Below, one piece after another: positions 1 through 9,060 of a stretch of 64,000 nt of DNA; within the stretch, counting starts at the first letter, position 1; each line of letters opens with the position of its first letter. The notes below the pieces were generated by a model, which ran no database searches, was not told the origin of the DNA, and saw only the letters and a program-made list of their open reading frames with translations. The stretch is from Butyrivibrio sp. VCB2006 (lineage in GTDB: Bacteria > Bacillota > Clostridia > Lachnospirales > Lachnospiraceae). The stretch is taken from positions 1 through 64,000 of the forward strand of contig NZ_ATVX01000002.1 of the NCBI RefSeq assembly GCF_000420945.1, in the 5' to 3' direction. The position numbers were made by a program, and so were the translations under genes.

Positions 1-82
<82 letters not shown>

Positions 83-269
83 AAAAGTTTGATCTGGCCA
101 GAACTCAAGCTTGGCTTTTGTTCTGTCCGTTATTTACTAATTTTTGTTCTGAATAATTCTCTTGGAATTTTTCAGGGTTGCATTACTGTTTATTTGTCAA
201 GGTACAGGAGCTAGAATCCGCTCCAATGCTGCATTTGCGATGTATCTGTCCGCATCAGCAACGAATATA

Positions 270-298
270 AATATATCACTAGGTAATATTCATGTCAA
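270..298 (-). promoter_or_regulatory. rRNA operon promoter (sigma-A type)
   Basis: Minus strand: -35 TTGACA (293-298), 17-base spacer, -10 TATATT (270-275). It lies about 190 bases upstream of the 16S 5' end and just downstream of the terminator of the preceding lipoprotein gene. The rest of the 83-332 interval is the rRNA leader. It has a second perfect TTGACA at 195-200 without a matching -10, and a direct repeat CAGAACAAAA near 120-150. No protein gene is seen there. Confidence 0.8.
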
Positions 299-325
299 CA
301 ACTAATTTCAATAATTTTCAATTTT

Positions 326-365
326 TTTATAAAAAAGCTGGCAAACCCTGTATTTGCCAGCTTTT
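326..365 (-). terminator. Rho-independent terminator
   Basis: A perfect 13-bp stem (333-345 with 353-365) and a 7-base loop are followed on the minus strand by a T-rich run. It sits just past the stop of the lipoprotein gene at 394-1305 and separates that transcript from the rRNA promoter. Confidence 0.9.
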
Positions 366-393
366 CAATCTATAAATATTTTCTAAACTCTTC

Positions 394-1305
394 TTATTTC
401 AATGTTACTTTCTGTTCTGTACCATCAATACTTACTATCATTCCCAGAGTTTGAATCTGCGTAGACGCTTCCTTATCTATCTCTGTAAGTACCACAAGGC
501 TCTCATGCGTTCTTGAATCAATAGTACCAACATAAGAGGACAGATCATTAGGAAGAAATGTTACCGGAGTGTACCCAAGATTCTTTCCATTAAGTATAAC
601 CTGGAACTTAATGTTCTTCTCTAGGATATTAACCTTCTTGGCGCCATCGGAACCATTGTACAGATCAAACCTGAGTACAAGGAGCTTTTTACCTTTTTCT
701 GCATTTATAACATAACTCTTGGAACTCTCAGGATAAGAGCTTGATACTGAATAACCTTCATAAGCAAGGAAAATGTCATCGACAATCTCCTGAGTCTCAT
801 CTGAAGATAACACTACAGCGTCGGGATCTTCAGTGATTGTATTTTCTCCCTGATTCTCAGAGTTATCGCTAGCATCATTTTTGCCTTCCTGACTGGCCTG
901 CTCATTGCTGCTATCAGGCGCCTGACCACCACCGTTATCCTCCGGTGTAATGGACACATCAGTAAGAGCCACATCTGCCTGAGGCGTTTCTTCCTTAACA
1001 GGCTCCGACTCTTTTTTCGGAGCAGGTGCAGGAGTCTGTGTCTGTGTCTGAGTCTTTTCTTCCTCAGCCTTGTTCTTTTCAGCCAGAGCAGCCTCTTTTT
1101 CCCTCTGTTTAGCAACTTCCTTGGCGTCCACATAAGTAAGTTTAGCCTGTCCGTTATTTGAATATTTCATCAAAAGGCCCACGGCAAACTCTACAGTCTG
1201 GTTATACTCATCCTCAGTAAGTTCAGGAAAAGCCTCGCCACACCCAGCCAAGCATAAAGTCATACATATAGCTGTCAGTAAACCCAAATACTTTTTTGCC
1301 CTCAT
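394..1305 (-). CDS. Lipoprotein with low-complexity linker and Ig-like C-terminal domain
   Basis: 303 residues. A short basic N-terminus and hydrophobic stretch end in the lipobox L19-A-G-C22, so this is probably an extracytoplasmic lipoprotein anchored at Cys22. Residues about 70-165 are a charged, Q/T/P/S/D-rich linker of low complexity. The C-terminal part, about 165-303, is a folded beta-rich domain ending in short strands, resembling the telokin/Ig-like domains of Firmicutes lipoproteins (DUF4352 type). That resemblance is by pattern only. It is the last gene of the run containing the histidine kinase, 20 bases after the kinase stop, and has a good ribosome site (AGAGGGG). Co-transcription with the two-component genes suggests an envelope or signal-sensing role, but no function can be assigned. 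A terminator follows directly. Confidence 0.75.
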   Translation of the reverse strand: MRAKKYLGLLTAICMTLCLAGCGEAFPELTEDEYNQTVEFAVGLLMKYSNNGQAKLTYVDAKEVAKQREKEAALAEKNKAEEEKTQTQTQTPAPAPKKESEPVKEETPQADVALTDVSITPEDNGGGQAPDSSNEQASQEGKNDASDNSENQGENTITEDPDAVVLSSDETQEIVDDIFLAYEGYSVSSSYPESSKSYVINAEKGKKLLVLRFDLYNGSDGAKKVNILEKNIKFQVILNGKNLGYTPVTFLPNDLSSYVGTIDSRTHESLVVLTEIDKEASTQIQTLGMIVSIDGTEQKVTLK

Positions 1306-1325
1306 AAGATATCCCCTCTTAGGAT

Positions 1326-2834
1326 TTATTTGGTTTCCAACTCAAAATAGAACTCTACTCCGTTATCGTAGTTCTTGACGCCATACTCCTGATGCATGCC
1401 TTCCATAATAGCCTTAACAATAGATAGTCCAACACCACTTCCACCATATTCTCTGGTTCTGGCCTTATCGACTTTGTAGAATTTCTCCCAAATATGGCCA
1501 ATACTGTCATCCGGAATCGGTTTACCAGTGTTAAATACAGATACCCGAACATGGCTATCTCTCTTGGTAAGTTTGATTTCGATTATTTTGTCCCCATCTA
1601 TATGGTTCAAGGCATTACTGTAATAATTCTGCAGCACTTCCTCGATTTTGAATTCGTCACCCCATACAAATATCGGCTCATACTCATCAAACTTGATAGT
1701 AACACCTTTTTGTCTTGCCAAAAGATCTGCCGACTTAATATAGTTGGATATCATATCAACTATATCGAATCTCTCCATGTTTGCATTTTCATTGCCAAAT
1801 TCAAGCTGATTCAGAGTAAGTAGTTTTTTTACCATGATGTTCATCTTATTAGCTTCATCCATGATTACTTCACAGTAAAAGTTCCTGCTTTCCTCATCGT
1901 CGTTTATGCCCTCTTTTAAACCTTCTGCATATCCTTGAATCAGAGCAATAGGAGTCTTAAGTTCATGAGATACATTTGAAAGGAATTCCTTTCGCATCTC
2001 ATCAATCTCCTCTTTCTTGGCAATATCATGCTTGAGAGCTATATTCGCATTTTTGAGCTCTTTGATTGTAGACTCAAGGGTCTCTGACAGTTCATTCATG
2101 TTAGATCCAAGAGCATCAATCTCACTATGATAATCTCCGGTAGATTCGTACTTGGCCTCAAAATTAAGCTTCTTCATATCATCGGAAATGAAATACAATC
2201 GCTTAATAGGATCTGTAACCTTTTTGGAGATGTACATAATTACCAGGGAACCTGCCACTATAGCTACTATAGCCACATAAACCATAAAAGTGTTGGAAAT
2301 AGCTACGCTATCCTTGATACTCTCCATCGTAGATCGTACAAGAACTAGATTCCCATTCCCAACAACTCCCCACATTTCCAAATATTGTCTTCCGGATTTA
2401 TCTTCGTCTCTCTGTAATGTGTAACTGTCTCCAACATCCAGAACTACTCTGTTCTCTATTTCAAAATCGCCGCCCAAGGGGTTTATCATGTTCTCCCAAA
2501 GGATTTTTGCGAGAAGCTCTGCATTACTGGTAGATGACTTAACCGTCTTAGAGTCTCCGTCCAAAACTATCATTTCAATGTTATAACGTTCACAGATATG
2601 TCTTATTTCCAAGTCAAATTCCGGAGAGGTGATATCACCGGTAGTAACGGCTCTGTCTATACTTCTGTATGCTTCAATGATAGCTTCTCTTTTGTTTTGA
2701 ACATAAAAGCTCTCCATAAACAGAAGATTTATGACAAGACAAAAGGTAAAGGTTCCAATCATTGTGGCAATGAAGGCAATACTAATCTCGAATCTTATGG
2801 AATGGGTTTTATTAAACTTTTTATCTTTTCCCAT
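1326..2834 (-). CDS. Sensor histidine kinase (HAMP-HisKA-HATPase)
   Basis: 502 residues. Two membrane segments (about 17-39 and 183-202) enclose a roughly 140-residue extracellular sensor domain. A HAMP linker follows (about 203-256), then a HisKA dimerisation domain with the phosphoacceptor motif SHELKTP (His290), then the HATPase_c domain with N-box (NYYSNALNH) and G-box (GGSGVGLSIVK). All residues needed for autophosphorylation are present. The response regulator is immediately upstream in the same transcript, so the two form a cognate OmpR-type two-component system. The sensed signal is unknown. Neighbours are a glycogen debranching enzyme and lipoproteins, so envelope or carbon status are possible cues, which is inference only. 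Confidence 0.93.
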   Translation of the reverse strand: MGKDKKFNKTHSIRFEISIAFIATMIGTFTFCLVINLLFMESFYVQNKREAIIEAYRSIDRAVTTGDITSPEFDLEIRHICERYNIEMIVLDGDSKTVKSSTSNAELLAKILWENMINPLGGDFEIENRVVLDVGDSYTLQRDEDKSGRQYLEMWGVVGNGNLVLVRSTMESIKDSVAISNTFMVYVAIVAIVAGSLVIMYISKKVTDPIKRLYFISDDMKKLNFEAKYESTGDYHSEIDALGSNMNELSETLESTIKELKNANIALKHDIAKKEEIDEMRKEFLSNVSHELKTPIALIQGYAEGLKEGINDDEESRNFYCEVIMDEANKMNIMVKKLLTLNQLEFGNENANMERFDIVDMISNYIKSADLLARQKGVTIKFDEYEPIFVWGDEFKIEEVLQNYYSNALNHIDGDKIIEIKLTKRDSHVRVSVFNTGKPIPDDSIGHIWEKFYKVDKARTREYGGSGVGLSIVKAIMEGMHQEYGVKNYDNGVEFYFELETK

Positions 2835-2860
2835 ATTGCTTATAAACCTATTCCCTTAAA

Positions 2861-3538
2861 TTATTCTGCTTCGAGCTTGTAGCCCATGCCCCAGATAGTT
2901 TTGATCATGTCGCCTTTCTTACCAAGCTTTCCACGCAGCTTTTTAACATGTGTATCTATAGTTCTGGCATCACCAAAATAGTCATAGTTCCATACATTAT
3001 TAAGTATCTTTTCTCTTGAAAGAGCTACTCCCTTATTCTCAAAGAAGAAAGTAAGAAGCTCAAACTCCTTATAACTAAGATCAATCTCTTTTCCATCAAC
3101 AAGGACGCTGTGAGCAACTTTATTAAGAACTATACCGCCAATCTCCATAATCTGATTATTAGCAGCCTGATTAGTTCTACGCAGGATTGCTGATACTCTT
3201 GCAGCAAGTATCTTGGGGCTAAATGGTTTGGAAATATACTCATCTACACCAAGTTCGAAGCCAAGCAGCTCATCTCTTTCCTCAGCCTTAGCTGTAAGCA
3301 TGATGATGGGAACCTTAGAATTTGTTCTGATTTCCCTACAAACTTCCCATCCATCCCTCTTAGGCATCATAACATCAAGGATGATAAGTGATATGTCTTT
3401 ATCTTCGTAAAAGATATCAAGGGCCTGCTGACCATCTTCAGCTTCCACTACAAGATATCCATCTTTCACCAAAAAGTCTTTAACGAGTTTACGCATTCTG
3501 CTCTCGTCATCAACTACTAGTATCTTAAGATCTTCCAT
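2861..3538 (-). CDS. OmpR/PhoB-family response regulator
   Basis: 225 residues. The N-terminal receiver domain has the acidic pocket D10-D11, the phosphoacceptor D55 (IILDVMMP), a conserved Thr in the MLTAKA segment and the Lys of the SKPF motif. A short linker leads to a C-terminal winged-helix DNA-binding domain (about 128-225) with the typical LSYKEFELL and RTIDTHVKKLR segments. It precedes the histidine kinase by 26 bases and is its likely partner. It is read in the same transcript as the small membrane protein upstream. Target genes cannot be deduced from this window. Confidence 0.95.
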   Translation of the reverse strand: MEDLKILVVDDESRMRKLVKDFLVKDGYLVVEAEDGQQALDIFYEDKDISLIILDVMMPKRDGWEVCREIRTNSKVPIIMLTAKAEERDELLGFELGVDEYISKPFSPKILAARVSAILRRTNQAANNQIMEIGGIVLNKVAHSVLVDGKEIDLSYKEFELLTFFFENKGVALSREKILNNVWNYDYFGDARTIDTHVKKLRGKLGKKGDMIKTIWGMGYKLEAE

Positions 3539-3542
3539 TATG

Positions 3543-4169
3543 TCAATCCTCCTGATTGTCGTCTTTTATTTCTGTACCCTCATAATAACTTGAAGTATCG
3601 CTAATGCCAAGCCTTTTTTCGGCCTCCCGTACTTTTTTCTCCCTCTCTTTAAGGTCCTGTTCCCAGGAAGCAAATCTATTAGTGACATTACTCTTATAGT
3701 TTATTATGTTGTCATTCTCAGCCGTAGCCGCGACAACAAACATTATTATAACAAGAATAGCAAGTACAACGTTCAGAATTATAGAAAAAAACTTGAAAAA
3801 ATCCACTTTTTTCTCAGCAGGACTTGGCTTTATCCTCTGTTTTACCGAAAGGTTTTCAAGGGCAGAATGCCTAGAAAAAGAGATTTCAACAGGGATTGGG
3901 ATGATATCGGCCTCTCCATATCCACTTTCCAGCAGTTTTTTTCGAAGTCCTGTAAGATAGCCCCACCCAATCGGCGTTTTGAAAATCTTATTTTCAATGG
4001 CTTTCTCATAAACTGCTTTAATATCAGTTGGTTTACTGGCTTTTACCCTGGACTGCAAAAGCTTTATTTTTGACGCATCCATCGTAGCCTTCTGGGTATC
4101 GGCCTCAGAAGTAAACTGATAGCCTTCTACTATGAAATTGTCAGCACTACTTTTGTCATCAGCCGCCAT
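3543..4169 (-). CDS. Single-pass membrane protein with coiled-coil tail
   Basis: 208 residues from the preferred start. A longer frame from 4199 exists, but the ATG at 4167-4169 has GGAG six bases upstream and overlaps the debranching-enzyme stop by only 11 bases, which fits translational coupling. The N-terminal about 95 residues look soluble and mixed in composition. One hydrophobic helix lies at about 124-148. The C-terminal part is a charged coiled coil (WEQDLKEREKKVREAEKRL) with an acidic end. I do not recognise the family. It lies between a glycogen debranching enzyme and the response regulator (4 bases before the latter), so a role in signalling or as a scaffold is possible but unproven. 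Confidence 0.75.
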   Translation of the reverse strand: MAADDKSSADNFIVEGYQFTSEADTQKATMDASKIKLLQSRVKASKPTDIKAVYEKAIENKIFKTPIGWGYLTGLRKKLLESGYGEADIIPIPVEISFSRHSALENLSVKQRIKPSPAEKKVDFFKFFSIILNVVLAILVIIMFVVAATAENDNIINYKSNVTNRFASWEQDLKEREKKVREAEKRLGISDTSSYYEGTEIKDDNQED

Positions 4170-6336
4170 ATTCTGCTCCATTAGCTGCAATGAATACACT
4201 TACGCTTCTAGCCTTAAGAGTTTTGTTCCTCCAGGTAAGAGGTTTTGGTCTGTTAAAAAAGTATTTGCCTTCGTCGTCACCTGTATCGATGCATAAAGCC
4301 CAGTAATAGCCCTCCGGCGGATTAGGAAGCATGATCTGAACATCTTCCCAATATACATTGATTGCCAGATAAACTATATCGTCATGGCCTTTTTTATTTG
4401 TAAAGCCTGCATATCTTACGCAAACAACCTTTGAATCTCCGGTTATGTTCCCGTTATCAGGATTCTCCGTATGAAGAGAAATGTTAGGATAACCGCATGC
4501 TGCGGGATGAAGGTCTTTTCTTATGCAGGGATGTTTTCTTCTAAACTGGATAACTCTCCTATAGAAGTCAAAAAAGTCTTTGTTCTTCTCAAGTAAGTTC
4601 CAATTCAGCCAGGATATCTCGTTATCCTGGCAGTAGGCATTGTTATTACCAAATTGCGTGTTGCCAAATTCATCGCCGGCATATATCATAGGCGTTCCCC
4701 TGCTGCACATGAGAACAGTTATGGCATTACGCATCATTCTGAACCTAAGATCATTGATAGCCGGATCCGCTGTTTCTCCTTCTGCTCCGCAATTCCAGCT
4801 TCTATTATCGTTGGCTCCGTCAGTATTATTCCAGCCATTATCTTCGTTGTGTTTACTGTTGTAAGCATAAAGGTCATACAAGGTAAAACCGTCATGACAG
4901 GTAATGAAGTTTACTGAAGACTCATAGCCAAGATAAGCACCGCCGTATAGATCCATAGAACCGGTGATTCTTTTAACTGCTTCAGGGGCTGCCCATATAT
5001 CACCTTTCAAAAAAGATCTTATGTCGTCACGATATTTACCGTTCCACTCTGCCCATCGTTTCCAAGCCGGGAAATTACCAACCTGGTACATTCCGCCGGC
5101 ATCCCAGGCCTCAGCAATAAGCTTTACGTTACCAAGGATCGGATCATAAGCAAGACGCTGGATAAGAGGAGGTCTTTCCATAGGAGATCCATCCTGATCT
5201 CTTCCCAAAATACTGGCAAGATCAAATCTGAATCCATCGACTCTATACTGTTCAACCCAGTAACGCAAACACTCAACGATAAGCTCCTGAACCATAGGAT
5301 GGTTGCAGTTCATAGTATTTCCACATCCACTGAAGTTGTAGTATTGGCCCATTGGAGTAAGCAGATAATAAATGTTGTTATCAAATCCCTTAAATGAAAT
5401 AAACGGCCCGTTTTCATTTCCTTCAGCAGTATGATTGAACACAACATCAAGGATAACCTCAATTCCGTTATCCTTAAGCTCTTTTATCATATGTTTAAGC
5501 TCAACGCCTTCCTTATTGTATTCACTTTGGTAGGCATAGCTTGTATTTGGGGCAAAAAAGCTAATGGTGTTATATCCCCAATAATCAAGGAGAGTTTTAC
5601 CATTGACCTCTCGCTTATCTCTCGTTTCATCAAATTCAAAGATTGGCATAAGCTCTACAGCTGTAACACCAAGTCTCTTTAGATAATCAACTTTTTCTCT
5701 TATCCCTTGGAATGTTCCCCTACACTTAATTCCGGAGGATGGATCCATAGTAAAGCCGCGAACATGCATCTCATATATTACTGAGTCGCACATAGGAGTA
5801 CCAAGATGAGATGTAGCGTTCCATTCAAAATTATCTCTAACTACTCTGGCTCTGTACTGGCCATTTTTATTAAGTCTTTGGCCCCAGATTCTTTGTCCTG
5901 ATACCGCCTTTGCATATGGGTCAAGCAGCACATTATTCTTATTAAACAAAAGACCTTTCTCCGGATTCCAAGGTCCGTCTACGCTATAGCAATACTCAAG
6001 ATTTTCGATATCCAAACCAAATACGATCATGGAATATACTTTTCCGATTCTATAGCTCTCAGGAAAAGGAATCTGCGCAAAGGGCTTATCTTCTCCTCTA
6101 TGATATAAGAGCAAAGTGATAGAAGTACCGCCATTTGAGTAAACAGTGAAGTTCACTCCGTCAGTCATCATTGTGGCGCCATTTATTCCATAAAAACCAG
6201 GCCTCACTCTGAAGCCTGATATCTCGTCGATAGCAAGAAGCTGTCTACCCAGGTCACTCTTTCTCAGTTCCCTGCCATGACGCTCTCCAATCTCTATAGG
6301 TTTTCCGCCCTGCCTATGTCTTCTAAACTCGTTCAT
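4159..6336 (-). CDS. glgX: Glycogen debranching enzyme (GH13, isoamylase/GlgX type)
   Basis: 725 residues, normal for the family. It hydrolyses alpha-1,6 branch points of glycogen or limit dextrins in the cytoplasm. An N-terminal CBM48-like domain (about 40-150) precedes the GH13 barrel. The four GH13 regions are visible: DVVFNH (about 297-302), GFRFDLAS with nucleophile D372, AEAWD with acid/base E409, and CHDG with D482. An all-beta C-terminal domain ends the protein. It is the first gene of a run leading into the two-component genes. The start ATG has no Shine-Dalgarno sequence; an extended -10 element sits six bases upstream, so the message may be leaderless. No other glycogen genes are in the window. 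Confidence 0.93.
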   Translation of the reverse strand: MNEFRRHRQGGKPIEIGERHGRELRKSDLGRQLLAIDEISGFRVRPGFYGINGATMMTDGVNFTVYSNGGTSITLLLYHRGEDKPFAQIPFPESYRIGKVYSMIVFGLDIENLEYCYSVDGPWNPEKGLLFNKNNVLLDPYAKAVSGQRIWGQRLNKNGQYRARVVRDNFEWNATSHLGTPMCDSVIYEMHVRGFTMDPSSGIKCRGTFQGIREKVDYLKRLGVTAVELMPIFEFDETRDKREVNGKTLLDYWGYNTISFFAPNTSYAYQSEYNKEGVELKHMIKELKDNGIEVILDVVFNHTAEGNENGPFISFKGFDNNIYYLLTPMGQYYNFSGCGNTMNCNHPMVQELIVECLRYWVEQYRVDGFRFDLASILGRDQDGSPMERPPLIQRLAYDPILGNVKLIAEAWDAGGMYQVGNFPAWKRWAEWNGKYRDDIRSFLKGDIWAAPEAVKRITGSMDLYGGAYLGYESSVNFITCHDGFTLYDLYAYNSKHNEDNGWNNTDGANDNRSWNCGAEGETADPAINDLRFRMMRNAITVLMCSRGTPMIYAGDEFGNTQFGNNNAYCQDNEISWLNWNLLEKNKDFFDFYRRVIQFRRKHPCIRKDLHPAACGYPNISLHTENPDNGNITGDSKVVCVRYAGFTNKKGHDDIVYLAINVYWEDVQIMLPNPPEGYYWALCIDTGDDEGKYFFNRPKPLTWRNKTLKARSVSVFIAANGAEYGG

Positions 6337-6342
6337 ATTAAT

Positions 6343-6351
6343 ATATTAACA
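6343..6351 (-). promoter_or_regulatory. Extended -10 element directly before glgX (possible leaderless start)
   Basis: Minus strand TGT-TAATAT (extended -10 type, 6343-6351), then six bases, then the ATG at 6334-6336. No ribosome-binding site lies between. The usual distance from a -10 hexamer would put the transcription start at or next to the ATG. No good -35 is seen. Confidence 0.4.
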
Positions 6352-6374
6352 CATTATTGATAAAATTTCTGTGA

Positions 6375-6405
6375 AATAAAAAACAGCGAGGCAATGCCTC
6401 GCTGT
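6375..6405 (-). terminator. Rho-independent terminator of the carboxyltransferase/Na+-pump operon
   Basis: A perfect 10-bp GC-rich stem (6383-6392 with 6396-6405) with an AAT loop is followed on the minus strand by TTTTTATTT. It lies 13 bases after the stop of the last operon gene and upstream of glgX. Confidence 0.93.
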
Positions 6406-6418
6406 CAAAATCCACATA

Positions 6419-7831
6419 TTAAACTGGGTATGCGCCATTCTTAGTATCAGCTGCAGATACATCAACAGATGTCTGCTGTGCCATACGATATTTGAAGAAG
6501 TCTGTAGCAACCTGTGGGAACAATGCATATGAAAGAACATCCTCATCCTGCTGCTTCCACTGAGCAACTTCCTTCTCAAACTTATTAAGTCCGGGCTCAA
6601 GCTTATCAGCAGGTCTGCATGTGATAACCTCTCTATCGCCGATAATCTTCTTCTGAACCTCTGGGTTAAATGGCTTAATTGTCTTACCATACTCACCTGC
6701 AAGAAGATCCTTGGTCTGATCTGTAGCAACCTTGTATCTCTCGCCCATAAGTACGTTCATAACTGCCTGTGTACCAACGATCTGTGATGAAGGTGTTACA
6801 AGAGGTGGCTCACCGAAGTCCTTACGAACCTGTGGGATTTCCTCAAGAACTGTATCATACTTATCGCTAGCATTCTGCTCTTTAAGCTGGCTAACCATGT
6901 TAGAAAGCATTCCACCAGGAACCTGATACATAAGAGTCTTGATGTTAACACCAAGAACCTTAGGATCCATAAGTCCACTGGCAAGGCACTCTTCTCTATA
7001 TGGTCTGAAGTGATCAGCAATCTTAGCAAGAAGCTTCTGATCAAGACCTGTCTCAAAAGGCTGTCCCTTGAAGGCTTCTACCATAACCTCAGTAGCTGGC
7101 TGTGATGTACCAAGAGCAAATGGAGAAATAGCACAGTCAATAATATCTACGCCAGCCTCAGCTGCCTTCATGTATGTCATGCTGGCAACACCTGATGTGT
7201 AGTGTGTATGAAGATCGATTGGAAGACTTGTTGCGCTCTTAAGAGCCTTAACAAGCTTCTCAGCTTCATAAGGAAGAAGAAGTCCGGCCATATCCTTGAT
7301 ACAGATAGAATCTGCTCCCATGTTCTCGATATCTTTTGCAATGCTCATCCAGTATTCTTCTGTATAAGCATCACCAAGTGTATAAGCAAGAGCGATTTGA
7401 GCATGTCCGCCCTCTTTCTTACAAGCCTTAACTGAAGCCTCAAGGTTTCTCAGGTCATTCAAGCAGTCGAAAATTCTGATGATATCAATACCATTAGCTA
7501 TAGATTTCTGAACAAAATACTCAACTACATCATCAGGATAGTGCTTGTATCCAAGAATATTCTGTCCACGAAGAAGCATCTGAAGCTTTGTGTTCTTAAA
7601 TCCGGCACGGAGCTTACGCAGTCTCTCCCATGGATCTTCCTTAAGGAATCTCATGCAGGAGTCGAAAGTAGCACCACCCCAGCATTCTACTGCGTTATAT
7701 CCAACCTGATCCATTGTCTCAATGATAGGAAGCATAACCTCTGTAGGCATTCTTGTGGCAATCAGTGACTGATGCGCATCACGAAGTACAGTCTCATTGA
7801 TACGAACTGGTTTTTTCTGTAAATCTGCCAT
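6419..7831 (-). CDS. Pyruvate/oxaloacetate carboxyltransferase domain protein (OadA/5S type, no biotin domain)
   Basis: 470 residues. It matches the carboxyltransferase part of oxaloacetate decarboxylase alpha and the 5S subunit of transcarboxylase: LRDAHQS (D18), a carbamylated-lysine-type SICIKDMAGL (K179) and metal-binding H208/H210 in DLHTHYTSG. It moves a carboxyl group between oxaloacetate or pyruvate and carboxybiotin. The C-terminal biotinyl domain of full-length OadA (about 600 residues) is absent; the biotin carrier is a separate gene at 9061-9420. It is the last of five genes transcribed from 11746 leftward and is followed by a terminator. With OadB it could drive Na+ export; with the 12S-type subunit it could act as a transcarboxylase. 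Which reaction runs in the cell is not decidable here. Confidence 0.92.
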   Translation of the reverse strand: MADLQKKPVRINETVLRDAHQSLIATRMPTEVMLPIIETMDQVGYNAVECWGGATFDSCMRFLKEDPWERLRKLRAGFKNTKLQMLLRGQNILGYKHYPDDVVEYFVQKSIANGIDIIRIFDCLNDLRNLEASVKACKKEGGHAQIALAYTLGDAYTEEYWMSIAKDIENMGADSICIKDMAGLLLPYEAEKLVKALKSATSLPIDLHTHYTSGVASMTYMKAAEAGVDIIDCAISPFALGTSQPATEVMVEAFKGQPFETGLDQKLLAKIADHFRPYREECLASGLMDPKVLGVNIKTLMYQVPGGMLSNMVSQLKEQNASDKYDTVLEEIPQVRKDFGEPPLVTPSSQIVGTQAVMNVLMGERYKVATDQTKDLLAGEYGKTIKPFNPEVQKKIIGDREVITCRPADKLEPGLNKFEKEVAQWKQQDEDVLSYALFPQVATDFFKYRMAQQTSVDVSAADTKNGAYPV

Positions 7832-7867
7832 ATCTATTATTATCCTTTCTCTTATTTAAATTCTAAA

Positions 7868-9010
7868 TTAAACCCCGAAGACCGCCATAAATGTTCCGGC
7901 AACTACGGCAGTACCGATAACTCCGGCAACGTTAGGTCCCATAGCATGCATGAGAAGGAAGTTTGAAGGATCATACTCTGCACCAACCTTCTGGGATACA
8001 CGGGCAGCCATAGGTACGGCAGATACACCTGCTGAACCAATAAGAGGATTGATCTTGCCACCTGTGATAAGGCACAGGAGCTTACCAAGAAGACATCCAG
8101 CGGCTGTACCAAATGCAAATGCAATAAGTCCAAGTATAACGATGATAATTGTTTTTGTGTTAAGGAAAGCCTCAGCACTAGTTGTAGCACCAACAGATGT
8201 TCCAAGAAGGATAACAACGATGTACATAAGTGCGTTAGAAGCTGTCTCCTGAAGCTGACGAACTACTCCAGACTCTCTAAAGAGGTTACCAAGCATAAGC
8301 ATACCTATAAGAGGAGCTGTTGTAGGAAGAATCAAACTTACAACGATAGTAACAATGATTGGGAAAAGAATCTTCTCCAGCTTGGATACTTCTCTAAGCT
8401 GCTGCATTCTGATCTTTCTCTCTTTGTCTGTTGTAAGAAGCTTCATAATTGGTGGCTGAATCATAGGCACCAAAGCCATGTATGAATAAGCAGCTACCGC
8501 TATAGGTCCAAGAATTGATGTCTGATGCAATTTGGATGCAAGGAAGATAGATGTAGGGCCATCAGCTCCTCCGATGATTGATACAGCAGCAGCCTGCTGA
8601 TCGTTAAATCCAAATGCAATAGCCATAAAGTATGCTGAAAAAATACCAAACTGAGCACCAGCTCCCATAAGGAAACTGATAGGATTCGCAATAAGCGGAC
8701 CAAAGTCTGTCATGGCACCAACACCAAGGAAAATAAGTGATGGTAAAATAGCCCATTCATCCAAAATATAGAAATAATGGAGAAGACCACCGGCAGAATC
8801 TCCAACCGGCTCAGCCATAATCTCAGGATAAATGTTTACAAGAAGCATACCAAACGAAATTGGTACCAAAAGAAGTGGTTCAAATCCCTTGGCAATAGCA
8901 AGGTACATAAACACAAGCGCAACTACAACCATTACATAGTTACCAGGTGTCATAGTAGTAAATGCAGTTTGTTGCCAGAGATTAGATAATGTATTAACGA
9001 TGTAATCCAT
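7868..9010 (-). CDS. Na+-pumping decarboxylase beta subunit (OadB/MmdB family)
   Basis: 380 residues, highly hydrophobic, about nine to eleven membrane segments. It is the membrane channel of biotin-dependent Na+-translocating decarboxylases: decarboxylation of carboxybiotin is coupled to Na+ export. The hallmark GGADGPTSIFLASKL segment is intact, including the Asp (D150) that aligns with the Na+-binding Asp of Klebsiella OadB, and the second re-entrant region is recognisable in SAGVSAVPMAARV. It lies between the biotin carrier and the OadA-type carboxyltransferase. Whether to call it OadB, MmdB or GcdB cannot be settled from sequence, because the cluster holds two carboxyltransferases. Confidence 0.94.
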   Translation of the reverse strand: MDYIVNTLSNLWQQTAFTTMTPGNYVMVVVALVFMYLAIAKGFEPLLLVPISFGMLLVNIYPEIMAEPVGDSAGGLLHYFYILDEWAILPSLIFLGVGAMTDFGPLIANPISFLMGAGAQFGIFSAYFMAIAFGFNDQQAAAVSIIGGADGPTSIFLASKLHQTSILGPIAVAAYSYMALVPMIQPPIMKLLTTDKERKIRMQQLREVSKLEKILFPIIVTIVVSLILPTTAPLIGMLMLGNLFRESGVVRQLQETASNALMYIVVILLGTSVGATTSAEAFLNTKTIIIVILGLIAFAFGTAAGCLLGKLLCLITGGKINPLIGSAGVSAVPMAARVSQKVGAEYDPSNFLLMHAMGPNVAGVIGTAVVAGTFMAVFGV

Positions 9011-9060
9011 TTTTTATCCTCATTTCTGTTTATTGAAAACTAAGATTTCTCTGACTTTTA

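Noticed and set aside
195..200. Second rRNA promoter from the TTGACA at 195-200
   Set aside because: No TATAAT-like hexamer lies at 16-18 bases spacing; the sequence there is CCCTGA.
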